Both the position numbers and the translations under genes were made by a program. Below are positions 39,801 through 54,800 of a stretch of DNA of 64,000 nucleotides, in pieces. A model generated the notes under the pieces. It was not told the DNA's origin, searched no databases, and saw only the letters and a list, made by a program, of their open reading frames with translations. Source of the stretch: Congeria kusceri (lineage: Eukaryota; Mollusca; Bivalvia; Myida; Dreissenidae); NCBI GenBank assembly GCA_027627225.1, contig CM051036.1:42045926-42109925 (forward strand), in the 5' to 3' direction. The stretch's first letter is position 1; the number at the start of each line of letters is the position of its first letter.

Positions 39801-42800
39801 ACTCGTTCAGCAAATACCATAGATAATCTAGCTGAGGATTCATCCATTAGCCCAATAAATTCCCTGCCGACAGAATACAGTCAATTTATTGTGCATTTCA
39901 TGTGACATATGGCTTAGATAACGAAGAAATATTTAATGCACTACGTTGATCTACATGAAGTTATTCCATAAATAGAACATTACATTGCATTCTGCAAAAG
40001 CGCTGCTGGTAAACTAAGCTTTTTAATCACATTTCAAATGTGAACATATCCGAAGCTTTGACATTAAATTATCTAATCTAAATAGGATTTGGTAAACATT
40101 TAGTGTTAAATATTACACTTCACAAAATGTTCAAGATTTGACAACTCATATGAATGATTAACAATTGGTTGTAAGTTTGAATATATATCTGGGGCTTGGG
40201 CTTTGTTTTGGAAGACAAGTTAACAAAGAACATATCTTTGAACATACTGCTCATCACATCTTGTCCTACATGTCTCTGCACAGAAATATTTCAGTTATAA
40301 GGAAACAATTCATCACAATTTTGCAACATGTAAGATTAAAACAAAACTAAAATACATGTTTAAGTTAAGGTAAGTTAAACTGTTCACATCCAAGTAGTGG
40401 ATTACTATCCGTCTGATAAACAATTACTTGACAGCCAATCTCATTACAATCATCTCCAGTCTGATGCTATAACACGGTGTTAATACAAATCGGTAACCTC
40501 TCCATTAAAATAGCCCAAAAGTCACCCTCTCCTTTAGGAATCATCTCTGTGAACTATAGGTAGGTCACAATTTTTTGTCAATCTATACCTTAATGTCGCC
40601 ACTAATCTGAGGGATTTTGGTTTTACGGAACATTGTGGACATAGTACTGCTATTTCAGTAAGAAACTCACATGATTACACGATCTGTTGCCTAGAAATAG
40701 TTACAACTGGTGTTAACTTTGGTTGCTGTTTGCCAATTTCAGCATTATTTTTCATCGTTATTCCCTTTGTTTCATTAAAACACTAGAGGCGCGTCGTGGG
40801 AAAACCGGGCTTAATGCATGTGCGTAGTGTCGTCCCGGATTAGCCTGTGCAGTCCGCACAGGCTAATCAGGCACGGCACTTTCCGCTTGTATGGTATTTT
40901 CTGTTTCAATGAAGTGTCTTCTAACCATAAATTCACTTCAGGCGGAAAGTGTCGTCCTGGATTAGCCTGTGCGGACTGCACAGGCTAATCCGGGATGACA
41001 CTTTACGCACATGCATTAAGACCGGTTTTCTCAAGACACGCCACATTACATTTCTGGAGTTTGGCTCAACTTAAAATGAGTCCCAGAGTTGTGTCTATTG
41101 TCATCTTTAACTTCATTAGCGAACAACTGGTGTAAATATCACAATTTTTGGCAGAGGTCAGAATTGGAAGGTACCTGTAACCTCTCCGTATTGGTGTCTG
41201 TGTTTTACTCATTTTATGCTGTTTTCATGCATCATAGACATTATTTTTCATTTTCGGAGATCTTTATTAAAAAAAATATGGACCAACAATACACTCAACA
41301 GGCATTGGTAGAACACATTACACACTGAGGTATTGATTTCTGGTGTAAAATAAGTGTGTTTTCAGACAGTCTGAAATTGTTTTCTTTCAGTTTAGCTGAT
41401 GTTTGCATTTGTTAAAAAAATCTACCATGCCGTTACATACCTGAAACATGCTAATGTTCCATGGATAATGTATTTTCAATCAATTTAACTCATAACTGCC
41501 TTAATCGCATGTTTTGTTTTCTTGCATACACCAAAAATGTCTTGATTTAACAGAGAGGGTGCATTTTGGGCTATTTTCAACGGAGAGGCTACAAATTCGT
41601 TTTAACACCGAATTATTATATTATCTGCTGATTGGATCTAATGACTTCAAATCAAACTGATGCATTAAAAAGTGCTGTGGCATAGCTTATTATATGAACA
41701 ACCAAAGTATGGATGAAATTAATGTCAAATGTGATGTCTAATCGACTGAAATAACTCTGTTATCTATCGTTTTCTACCGGAAATTCAACTGTAAATAATT
41801 TGTTCTTGATGATCAGTGGCAGATGCAATATTTTTGATAAACCATAGTTAAAATTTGTAAATTTCTTTGACCCAGAATGGTGAAGTTTTTATTATTCTGA
41901 AGGTCATTTGAATGTGAACTGTTTTACAACGTCTTCAAAACCTAACAGTGAGGTCTAAGAGTGAGCATTTGGAACTAATTTTAATGAGATTGACTCCTAT
42001 GCCAACCTACTCACTGTGGTTGTACAGGATGTCTTTGCGAGAGCCTTTACATACTATCCAATACTTACATTTGGATTAAAATCTAACACACAATAACACT
42101 AAGGCCTACCTCCTCCCCACGGTTGTGCAGGTTGTCCTTGAGAGCCTTGATCTCTGCCTCGTTCCTCTTGATCTGGTCCTCCTTGCGGGCTATCTCCTGC
42201 TCCAGGGCGGTGCCCCGTGCCTGGGCCTGTCGGTGGCCGTTGTCCAGCTTGGAGATGTGCTCCTCCAGCTGTCGGATGTCATCCTTGTGGCGTTGCTGGG
42301 CAGACGCCAGGTTCATCTGCAGCTGGCCGCAGTTCTGCTCCAGCCGGTCAATCTGGGGGAATGTGCACAATAATTGTCATTAGGAGTTATAGATGTAAGC
42401 TAGCTTGAAAGCATATTTAATGGGGAAAGTTTAAAATTCTAGTTTTTTGTTGTATTCTACGATGGCCCATAAGAGCCTTCAAGCCTATTTCTAAAAAGTC
42501 AAGTTTAGCAGGAATCGAACTCACAATCTCCTGACTGCAAGGTGAAAACCATATGCATGACAACCCTAGATTTATTATCACGAAAAGAAACTGATTCAAA
42601 GATTATATATGTAGCCTTATGCAAGTTCTGTTCAAAACAGACAATCTTTCACGATAAGAACAACACTCGCAACATAAGTAATTTTCTATTTCAATGGTTG
42701 TCTTTATTGAGGTAAAATAACTGTTTGCACAGTTGGTTTAGTAGATATGTAGGTGAAAGTTAAATAAGTCATCGTTCTTCTTAGGTTAATAAACCCTTAT

Positions 42801-45800
42801 TCTGCTATCCATAAGTAAAAATTTTTTATTAAAATACTAAAATCAATGATTCATAAATTGATAAATTATATTAAAATACTAAAATCAATGATTCATAAAT
42901 TGATTAAACAAAACCAAGTAAGAACCTATTTTGAATTCGCCAATTCATGTAAGTGCACAGCAAGACATACCTCCTTCAAGGCAGCAATCTTCTGTTCCCG
43001 AACGCCCGCGAAGTCCACCTTCAGTTCGTTGAGCTGATCTTGGTGGTCTGAGAGCACACGCAGTTTGTTGTGCAGCTCACCCTGCGTCTCGTCAAGCGTG
43101 TACTCCAGCTGAGTTATCCGCTCCTCCTTCTCGATGAACTCTTGGTCGCTATGGTTATGATCACCGTGGTACGTATGCAGCTCATTTTCAAGACGTTTTG
43201 ACTTCTCCTCGAATTTGTAAGACTGGAGAAATAAAGAAAAATCTAATAAATTATTCAATAAAAAATCTAAATCTTTAGGATGAATTATATTTTTTATCAT
43301 TTCCTTGAACATATTCTAAATCTACCTCAGCCACAAAATCATGAAGAAATGCATTCTGCATACTGATATAGTGTTACCATTACCAAATATTGCTCTTGAG
43401 CTGTCACAGTTAATTTTACAAATGGGTAAGGACATTCAATTTAAATATTATAAATAGATGAGAATACAAATTTCAATCTGAAATTAAAAATGACTCTATC
43501 AAGCCTTACCTCTGCCTGCAAATCTGCCACCTTGTCCTTGAGGTTCTTGATATTTTCCTCTGCCTCATGTATCCTGGTGTTGGCGAGGGACAGCTCCTCT
43601 TGACTCGAGTTCAGCTCCGACGTTAGCTGCTCAATGACGTCCTCGCACTTCTCCACCTCATGTTTTGACTCGCTGTACATCTTGTTCAGGTTGTCGAGGT
43701 CGTTTCTAAGGGCATCGTTGGTGCTGTCCTTCTCCAGTTCACGGTTTCTACTCTCTGCAAGCTTCTCTTGAAGGTTCTTAACTGTACCGTCAAGATGTGT
43801 AACCTAGGAAAAAGAAATGCAGTGCATATTTTAAACCATGAAAAGTGTATGTTTTTCCACAGTATACACAAATCCCTTTCAAGCAATTGTAGGAAGTCCC
43901 ACTACAAAAGAACAGACTTACATGTATATGTACAACTTTTTAAAAACCATTCAAATAAGGCTAAAAAAAATGATTTGTTTCTCAGGCAGCGCCACAACAT
44001 TTTGTAATGGCCCGCCACAAATTTGATTTAATGCAGAAAAAAAATGTTATTAACTATTTTTTGACGATCACGCCCGGGTTTTAAAGGAGCAGTCAAGAAA
44101 TATGTTAATACAAATAAAACTTTGCAGAAAGTGTTTCTAATGGACATGTTACCGAACAAAATACAAAAACTAACCATTGAAATCTGTTAATTATTAACAT
44201 TTTAGTAACTTGCAATCGTCTATTTTCTGTATGCGATAACTGGTGATAACTCTTGGGTAAACCAGCATGTACATTATACAGTATATACCGTTCGTACCAA
44301 GTGCTTTTGAACAATGCTTTTCATAAATAAGAAACAGATTTCGGACAAATAAACACCATAAACGTTCGTAAGAACTATTACTAAAATTAATACGTATTGA
44401 TTTAGATCCTTAAAGTTCAACGAATCCGCATTTTAAGATTGCGGAAGAAGAGATACCCAGTAGAGATTTCGGTATTTCCAGTAACTTTCTTCCTGTCTGA
44501 TTTAATTATATAAATGGGATATATACAAATTGTGAAATACTGTGTAAATTTTGAAAAAAGTCATATTCGAAACCGTTATAAATATCGTTTATTTGTTGAC
44601 TTAAATTTTTGTTTCGTAGATGCTTTTGCTTGTGTAATATTTAGCATTCCATATTTTTTGAAGAAAATCTGTGTCAATATAAGTCCTATGGAAACAAACG
44701 AAAATGCCAGCTGCATTGACAAAAAAAATTCCTATTTTTGACAGTTATAAAAATATGAATTACGAAAAGTTAAATTCTAAAAATAGGAGTATTTTAATGC
44801 TGATGGTATATCAATTTGAAGGCACTTATGTTAATAATGAATATTCAAATTGATTGCCTTTTTATGTCAGCTTGCATGAATTACCATTTGTGATTAATAA
44901 ATCTATAGTTAGAATTTATAAAAAGGGATGCTTATGTTGTTATTAAAACTTAAAAGTGTCTTAATTCTGCCGGTATTTACTTGTTTTAATAAGCCATTAC
45001 ATAGTGTCAATAGAAAAGAGCAGGAGAAAAAATAAAAAATACTTTAAAAAAACAAATTCGCCCTCCCTCCTGATTTTTTGGAAAAAGTGCCTGAGACACA
45101 ATTCATATTTTTTTTTTAGCCTAATGCTTATTAAACTTAAATTTAGAAAACTTGTTGTATGTGTACCATCTCAGAAATCAATAATTTATTGCGTTAGAAA
45201 TGTTTGTGAAACCTGTGATGGCAATATGTACCAACACAACTGTCTCTTCAAACATGTTTTATATGTACAACACTGTATGTTGGGTCCGAGGCCTTTATTT
45301 ACAAAGAAAGTTAATGGTCCCAGAAAGTTCACACTCACAAACTTTGTCTAAAAATAATTACCAATGAAATTCAAAGCCCATATGTAAGAAGCATTTTTAT
45401 TGGTCAATATTTTAAGGTAAGACTACATGTAAGTTTGAGAATAAGACCTTTGATAAGTCTGGACCATAACTTTTTTTGGTAAATAAAAGCCTCCAGCCTC
45501 GTGTGCTCAGTCAATGGTTTATAACTGAAGACCCGAGGGTAAATAACCTAACATTGATTGAAGATCTTTCATAGTCAGGCGCAAAAAAAAATGTTTGTTT
45601 CAGGGACCTACCCTAAAAAAATGCCCCGATCCTAGAACATTTTATTGGGTTTGTGAAATTGATATTTGTTTTATTTACCTTTTTCAATAATTAAATGTGT
45701 TTTTGGATAAATAAGTGTTTTGTTTTGATAGTATCCACTTATAAACAATGTTTAAGGATATTACTGATACGTTTTCAATATTTATTCCGTTTTAGAATCT

Positions 45801-48800
45801 TCAAGTTGACCACTTACCAAAAAAAAAATATATATATATATATAAATCCCGACCGACCTACCCTAATTTTTTTGGGCATGTAACCTGAAACAAACATATT
45901 TTTGTGTATGCCTCATAAGGCTGGTTCTGTCCTGTTACCTGGCTGCTGGACTGTGAGTACTTCTGCTTGTACTGTGCGAGGGTCGCGTCCAGGACCTGCA
46001 GCTCCTCCTGCGCCTTGTGCAGCTGGTCCTCCAGCACCAACACCTGCTGCTTGTGGTCCGAAATCGTTTTGTCCTGGTGCTTGATGTTGTCCAGGTGACG
46101 CTGCATCTGTTAAGAGTAGAAACAGTGACTGTAGTCCTTAATAAAACTACTCATTTCCAATATTTCTTTAAAACTTATATTGTTTTATTTGACAAAGGAC
46201 TTACAAATCGTATGTTTACATTTGCAAAAAAGTGTTGTTGTTTTCCCATGTTAGAGCTATAGGCCCCATAAAAAAGTAACAATAATAGAATATCCCTGCA
46301 GACCAAACACATTTGGTTACAATGGAATATTTTTGCAAAACACTTTTGATTTGTATTAAGAGTTTATGACAACAGAACACCATAACAATATAGCACCAGT
46401 ATCAAACTAAAGGCATGGAAGCTTTTCTCATTAGTAAACTGCACAAAAAATATGTTAGTGTGATCTAACAATCTACCACAACCTATGAAAGGCCTATCTA
46501 ATAGTTTGATTTCACAACCTAACCTAACCAAGCTCATGAAAACCTGCATCTACAGGGCTTGAACTGCTACTCACCAATTTAGCCAATGGCCACAAATTAA
46601 ATATTTGGCTTAAGAAAATTATGTATGGTTACAATATTTGCTTTATATCATCCTACAAAATGTGCCAAATAAGCATGTATTTTGAGAAAAATTCGGGAAA
46701 TTTGGCTAAAGATTTGGCTAATCTGAGACAGCACTTTCTGCCTACAGTGATTTATGTTTTAAAAAGACTTCCTTGAAATAGAAAATACCATAAAAGCGGA
46801 AATTGTCGTCCTGGATTAGCCTAGGCAGACTGCACAGGCTATTCCGGGACGACACTTTACGCACATGCAAGCCCAGGTCTCCCACGACATGCCTCATATG
46901 TTTTTCGATTTAACAATCAAACCTAACCAAGCTCAAGAAAGACCCCCGCTAATACAAACCGCTGGCCACTCACCTCAATGGAGGACTCTTCCTGCATGCT
47001 TCTGAACCTGTCTAGCTCGTCATTGAGTGATTTGATGTTCGCGGACATCTCCATGTTCTGCTGCTGAGACTCCTCCAGCTCTGACCTCGTGCCCCTCAAC
47101 TCTGACCCCATGACCTCCAGGTCACCTTGGAAATGCTTAACCTCCTGGTTGTGCGTCTGCTTCATCACTTGCATGTCCGACTTCATTTGCTCGATGGTCC
47201 GCAGATGGTTTTTAATCTAAAATTTTGTAAAACTGGCAAAATTAACATTTAGTAACGATTCAATAGTTTACACTTTAACACTTTTTAAACATTTTTTAAA
47301 CATTTTTTTCGCTTCTATGACAACAAAATATTCTTAAGAACTAATTTAATTGCATTATACTAATACATACTGCACTAAGATTATAATGGCTATTTATTTC
47401 TACAAGTTTCATTTAACAAAATTTACTGGGCTTGAATCACCATAACTTAGGAACAAATAACTACATGTCATAAATTTCACTGAAACATTTTGTATTTACA
47501 ATAGCCCTACATTCAAGAACCTGCTTGACAGAGACTCATTCATATGCAGATTCAAATATTATATTTTTTAAATCATGCTCATTATGTAGAAGAACTTTAA
47601 CAAGTATTCTTGCTCTTTACTTCAATGCTCAGTATAAATAATAACAAAAGAAATGCAAGATGCATCATCGGCAACGAACAAGATCACATTTCAATTAGGT
47701 TTTAGTAGACACGCTACAGGAAAATTATTTATTTGTTGATTAAAGTTCATGAAAGTTTACGAGAATGACTAAAAGAAAGAGAAAGTGATTCAAAACTTTC
47801 ACTCCTAAATATAAACCAATAATGTTCATCTAGAATCAACATGTACATTTGACAGAATGGAAGCCTTAAGTAAAATTAACGACATAAACCATTTGAGGCG
47901 TGTCATAGGAAACCTGGGCTTAATGCATGTGTGTAAAGTGTTGTCCCAGATTAGCCTGTACAGGCTGCACAGGCTAATCCGGGATACGCCTGCACAGGCT
48001 TATCCGGGATGACACTTCCGCCTACAGACAATACCATATAAGCATTAAGTGTTGTCCCGGATCAGCCTGTGTGGGAGGCACAGGCTGATCCGGGACAACA
48101 CTTTACGCACTTGCATTAAGCCTGGTCTTCCTATAACACTCCTCATATATTAGGAACAAACACACCATATGGTTATTGGAAGTTTGCTTTGACTCAATAC
48201 AATGCATTATCTTTTATTTCTTTCAAGTGCCAGGATGCTTATGTTTATGTGGCTATATACAATGTTGTATATATTGTGAATCTGATAGTCTGATACAAGA
48301 AACATATTTCCATTCGGAGATGCACAGGTTTCATTAAAAGTTTTTGATTTTCAGACAGAACTGTTACTGAACACCAATCAGACCAAAGCCTGTTAAAGCA
48401 ATACTCTTTTATATGCATGCCAGAAAACAGGACAAAATATCATTAATTTTATCAACAAAACTATAGTTAAAGCAGTATATGTGAGGATTCTTTTTCTGTC
48501 AAATGTACATACAAAGATTCTGTTCCCATCACCAAGTATTTAATTCAAATAGTCCCATATAACCAGAAAATTATGTTCGGTTTCTAGTTCACATCTATTT
48601 GGGTTTGCAGTATCACTGTTCACTACAGCTACAATAGAACTGCTAAATGGACTTTGATCAGAAAGGCAATCTTTTACAAAGGCCTGGTATGCAACCTTTA
48701 TCATTTTGAAAACAACTTTTGAACAAAACATTTGTGAACTAAATGACAGATTTAAGCATGAACGTTGTTAAAAATCGAGTATTTAATTGTTAGTAGCTCT

Positions 48801-51800
48801 TGAAACGAAAAGTAATTTAATTATTTTTAAAACAAATATATAGAATTTTATGAGAAAGACTTTAGAGTCCACAAACAGATGCAAATTTAATTAGGTTATA
48901 TAACTGAAACTGATGAAAGTGCAAAAGATTAACAATTATTATTATTACTCAAACTCAGCTGACACATACAGTTGTAAAGCGTAGGACAAAAACTCTGTAC
49001 GTAATAGACCATTTACCTGATGCTGTGTCTAAAGTAAAAACAATTAAAACACAACCAATATAATAAGGAAGCAACATAAAATAAATCTTAACATCACCAG
49101 GCAATGAAATAAGGCATCTATTTGAATTCATGTCTTCCAAGAAAAACAAACTCACTTGTATTTATTATAATTGTATTTATATATTTTTTTTTAATTACTG
49201 AGGTACATGTAATTGTAACTGCTACATTGGCATTTTACACTTACAGCTTTTCGCTAGAATCTGAAAACAGTTACCGTTTTAACTCATTTTTTGGCATTCA
49301 ACACCTTTAAATGTAATTAATATCAATGATATACACCAAATCATTTCACAAGATATTATGTTTACAATTCGTTATAAACACAATTGACCATGCTCTGCAG
49401 TAATATTTCATCAAATTTAAACAAAACTCCGAGGACATGAACGCAAAGAGAATGCCAAAATAATCTAAACTAAAATAACAAATGCATGTGCTCCATAAAG
49501 CCATCAGTGCATGAGTACTACATGTACTTTTACGTTACAGCATGTACCCCAAGCAGATTCCATAAATATTTAAGTAACTAACAATTACATGTTTAAAAGC
49601 TGAGGTATCAGAAATGGACAGAAAACAATCAACAAATGTCAGTATAATGTTCTCTGAAAATTGACTCACAATAAATCGCACCAATCAAGTGTATAATTTG
49701 GAACACTGATGACATTTATTATGTTAATATCTCTGATAATCTTAAAAAAAATAATTTTTTAAGTAAACATTTAAACAAGTGACCACATATAGACATCACT
49801 GAATGTGCATCATTCAAAATGTTTAAAGTCATGCTTCCTATTTGCAACAAGTCATGCTGATATTCACAAAAATCATTCTAAAGTACTGAAGTACTTGTAA
49901 ACTTGCATTTTACCTTTCTGATTATCTCTTCTGGTTGAGACAGAACAAAGAACTGGCTTTCTGTCTTGTGTTTGAATCTTCCAATTTCTGAGATTTTACT
50001 CAAGTTACCAGCAGATTGAAATTAATACCATTCTTACAGCAGTGGTAAAGTTTCAAGAAAATGGGATATGATCAATCTTGTTCATGAGAATTAATGAGAT
50101 GCACTATGGGTATTTCATTATACATTAATAAATGTATGAATGTTGAAATAAATAAATATTTATAATGTAAAAAAAAACAACACATAAATAATGTAAGAAA
50201 ATAATATGTACACATGCAATGTCAAAAATTCATATTAACAATAAAAATAAAAGCCAGTTGTTAAATTCTATTTCAATGAGAAGACAGCCTCAAATGAAAT
50301 CTTGAAAATTGAAAGAACAAATAGTTGATAAACTAAATAAAGCACAATGGAATCAACCGATGCAGTAAAATCCAATAATAGCAATTTATTTGAGATTTTT
50401 TTTTTTTTAATAAACTAATAAATAGTTGGTCAATAAAGAGTGGCCATGTTTGACACAATCTTGTATTATATTATTATTTGGTGGTATCTCAAGACATTCA
50501 CAATGTTCTTGTACAAAGAATAGAGAATAGGCCACATCGACGCACTCTTTTGAGCCTGTTTTCCAACCACTGACATTCATTTTTGTAGAGTCCACTGTTC
50601 TTAAACTTTCCCGTATGTTTACAGCACTGATGCCCTAAGTGCATTTAAACTGTATAACAAACACCTGATCAGCTATGCCTCCCAACATATCTATTGCTGC
50701 CAATATTTCACTATCCTTAAAATGCAAGAGCATATCACTGATCACATAGAGGTGTGTTCTTACCACCAACATCATCACACAAAAGATAAACCAATTAAAT
50801 CCAATCTACCATGGGAAAGGTTATATTATTATGCAATGGCTAGTAAAGTTTATTTTTCTATACCCAACCAATGTGCAAAGACTAAAGCTTGTGCGACCAA
50901 TATTTTAATTTCCCCAAAAGGAAGAAAAATACATAAAAATATATAGAGTGGAAAAGAGACTGCCTGTATGCAGGACACTTATTGCTACACACTATCATCC
51001 GTGAAACAAATTCATACTATCCATTATTTTAATCACATAAATAATTATTCTTGCAATTGTACAAGAATCCACATAACTAAACAATTGTGTTGAATATTCA
51101 GCTAAATAACTGAGTCTTGAACCTGAAAGGAAACTGTATTTGAAATACAACACAATGCCATCCCCTACTGCTAAGTTCAGCCAGGTGAGCAACAAGGGAC
51201 CATACATACCTCTTGTAAAGTGATTTCCTGATCATGCTGAAGCTGCTGAATTGTCTTCTGGTCCCTTGTACACTGAAACACAGATGATAATTGAAAGTTT
51301 AGAGTCCTGCCACCCCTTAGGCTGCATTATGTGAAGACTTAAATCAGTACTGCGCTCTACTCAATGCGCTTGCTGGCCCGGCACAGATGGTAAGTTAGAG
51401 TTGCTTCACATTGCGCAACATTTATTTTTTTGAATGAATGGTACATTTCTTTAAGTTTTTTATCAGCCTCATTTCAAGCATGTGCAGAGAACTTGTTACA
51501 CAATGCTTTGATGCTCTTTCAATATTCTCTAAATTCTGACTGTTTTGAAATTGATCTCAGGTTTGCAAAATGGGCATTTAAGGGTTTTGTGTTGTTTTTA
51601 ACTAAATATGACACACAACTGCATTTGAGTGGTCCATACAACAGAGTTCCAAGTGCTTCACATTCAGCAAGAACACATCTGATAGTGAAATATTTCACTT
51701 CAACACAAGGTACTTAGGCATCTGTTGCATGAACTTTATGTTGTACTGCAGTGCAGCTTGCATTTCAAACTTTACCAAATGTAAAATTACGGCCAGTGAA

Positions 51801-54800
51801 ATTGACAACAAAACACAGCACATTGTTTGCATATTTATGTTTCAAAAAAGCATTACACCTGGTCTATGTATCTTCTTCAAACACATCAGAAGGCACGCTA
51901 ATGCCACCGTACCTTTTGGTCTCGCTCTTCCATTTCTCCATTAAGGTTGCGGATCTCCTGCTGCAGTTGCTTCACTTTACCATTCAGTCTTTGGACCTCG
52001 TTGTCACGAATATTACACTGGAATTACCCAGAAGACTCTTAAATTATTATTTTCACAGGCCACTACAGTTTATTTCACTAGCCACTAAAATCATTTTTTT
52101 TTATGTTTTAGATGGAAAATATCAAATATTTTAGGTGTATACAATTATTAATAAGCAAATCTTGAAAAAAAATCTTTCCTACATTGAAATTTACAGATAT
52201 TAAAATAAAATAACATTACATGCACAATCCTGAAAGATTACCCAAACTGAATACCATATTAGTACATTATTTATTTTGTAAAGTTTTTTCTTAGTAACAT
52301 ATACATTTTACCAATACACTGTCTGATGTACAAATGAGACTATTATATTTATAACTATTTTAGATGTTTATACCTCTTCCACCGCCCCTGCGTATTTCTC
52401 CTGGGTTGTGTCCAGATCTGTCTGTAACTTCAAGATGGCCTGGTCTCTACTGGCAACCTAGGCGGCAAGGGGAAAACAGTAAATAAATCATACCAGGTGA
52501 CGCCGTGTATTAAATAAGAGGTCAGTGTATCAGTTTGTATTTCTCATCATTTTGAAAAGTTACCATGCTTCAAACTGTAAGTGGATATATAGTACAACTG
52601 AAGCTCAAAATGTATTTCCTACATTTTCAGTTATATAGGAATGGATTTAGAAAGCTTGTCTCTTGATTTTCAAAATGTATTTTAAATCAAACACACTTTT
52701 GTTACTATGATGCAAGACACACAGTTTAGTTAAAAAATGGGATGTTTTTGTAAAAATTTCGGAAAAATAAAATATTTATCATTGGACTGGGGTCTTATAG
52801 TCGGAGGCCATGGAAATAGTAGAAATAGGCTTGTTAAGTGTTTATTCAAGTTTTTTGCTAATGCGTTTTATGAACACAGGCTCAGAAAAAATGCTATCCA
52901 CTCCTGTCTTCAACATAACAATTAAAAAAAATAACCTTTTAGCATAGATGCAGCATACCTCTTTCTGGCAGGTCCTGTGTTTCTCCTGGGATATGGTCAG
53001 GTCCAGCTCCATCTGATGAACCTGCTCCTGCAGGGAAGACAACTCCTCCGTGTTGGACATGCCAATCTTGTTCAGGTTGGAGTTGTCTGCCTTGAGCTTC
53101 TCTATTTCATCCTCTGCCTTCATCATCTGTCCAGAAAATGGAAAGATCTGTCAGTATTATGCTTTATGATAATGGTAGAACTGCTAACTTAGCTCCTAAA
53201 TGATTTGTATAACCTGTGAACATGGATTGTTAATATGTTCTTTAATGATAATCTTAAACATTTTCTTTTGATTTGTTAAATATAAACATCATTTTTTTCA
53301 TGTGTGTTGATGTATCAGATAAAATTTCAAGTATGCATATCATTTTGCAAATTATATCTACATGTACTTCCTATCCATTATTTATTGAGAACGCCATAGG
53401 TTTAGAGCATTAATACCCGGGTTAATTAATTAAATGAAAATTGACCATCAATTTCTAACACTGTATGAAATGTATAGGGATGTTTATTACCACTCACAAC
53501 CCTGTAACACCTGCTACACTGTGACTGAGACTCAGTACAATTATGTCAATAAATTGCACAATCAATGCAGTTAAATTAATTTATTATACCTCACGTGATT
53601 ATTTCTCTGTATAATGCATATAAAGTGCAGCGGGCAACAATTTTATATGTCGCCCGGCAATGTCGCCCACTACCGCTATGTCGCCCGGTGCGCAAATGAT
53701 ACGGATTGTTCGGTATAATAAAATAAATATTGACTTCCTTGAGGGTGACAGTGCGTCTCGTCAACCCTCGACAAACACTGTCAACCTCGGCTAAAGCCTC
53801 GGTCGACAGTGTTGCCTCGGGTTGACAATACGCACTGTCACCCTCAAGGAAGTCAAGATTTGTATGTCGCTTAATTTCTAACACAGGAGTATATGGAGAT
53901 GTTTCCCGTCTACTCACATCATTGTAGCACTTGCTGTACTGAGACTGGGACTCCAACAAATCCTCCTGAAGATGCTTCACCTGCTCATCCATCCGCATTT
54001 TCTAGAGCAGAGATTGTTGAAATGGTATTACACATTTTAAAAGAAATTAAATTTAACTGATGATCAAAATTAAAAAATTGAAACTAAACACAAAATGGAA
54101 CATTTTGGGGCATTCTCACAATTTAATATAGCATAAAATACAAATACATCATCTGCACAGTTTCAACACAGTTATAAAGACATATTTTCACCGTGTAAAT
54201 GTAATATGTATACATGCAGATACACATATTCTATGCAGGAGGTTGCAAGTTATAGAAGCATTCAAGCGTTAAATGCTTGGAGTTGCAAAGGACATTACTG
54301 GTTAACCAGTTCAAGCTACATCCAACAGTTCACTTCGAAAACTTGTTATATTTCCATTGACCTGATATACATGTAGGTCAACCATGAAGATCAACCAAAA
54401 CCCACTGACAGAGGTTATGGAAAACGACTGAACCAAAAGATTGAACCAAAACATTTCACAACATTGACGACAGTTTGGCAACAGTTACACCCACACATGT
54501 TATGGAAAACGACTGAACCAAAAGATTGAACCAAAACATTTCACAACATTGACGACAGTTTGGCAACAGTTTCACCCACACGTTATGGAAAACGACTGAA
54601 CCAAAAGATTGAACCAAAACATTTCACAACATTGACGACAGTTTGGCAACAGTTTCACCCACACATGTTATGGAAAATGATCTTGCCACAGTATAACTCA
54701 CCTCCTCCTCTGACTTCTTACGGGACTCGTCAAGGTCGTAGTGACACTGCGTGAGAGCGTCCTGCAGCTTCTTGATGGTGTCCGTCTGCTTCTGACACTC

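Larger units (their letters stand above)
32635..42109 (-). other. intron 16 (long form) / possible internal promoter region
   Basis: 9.5 kb, the largest gap. It contains two full palindromic MITE copies (38992-39254 and 40785-41042) and otherwise AT-rich sequence. The part just upstream of 32634 would be the promoter and 5'UTR of the short form; I see no clear TATA box. Open frames at 33853, 35580, 38538 and 41089 lack support. Confidence 0.6.

Noticed and set aside
45004..45351. Plus-strand frame of 115 codons in intron 13
   Set aside because: Lysine- and phenylalanine-rich composition as expected from AT-rich noise; no family features or good start context.
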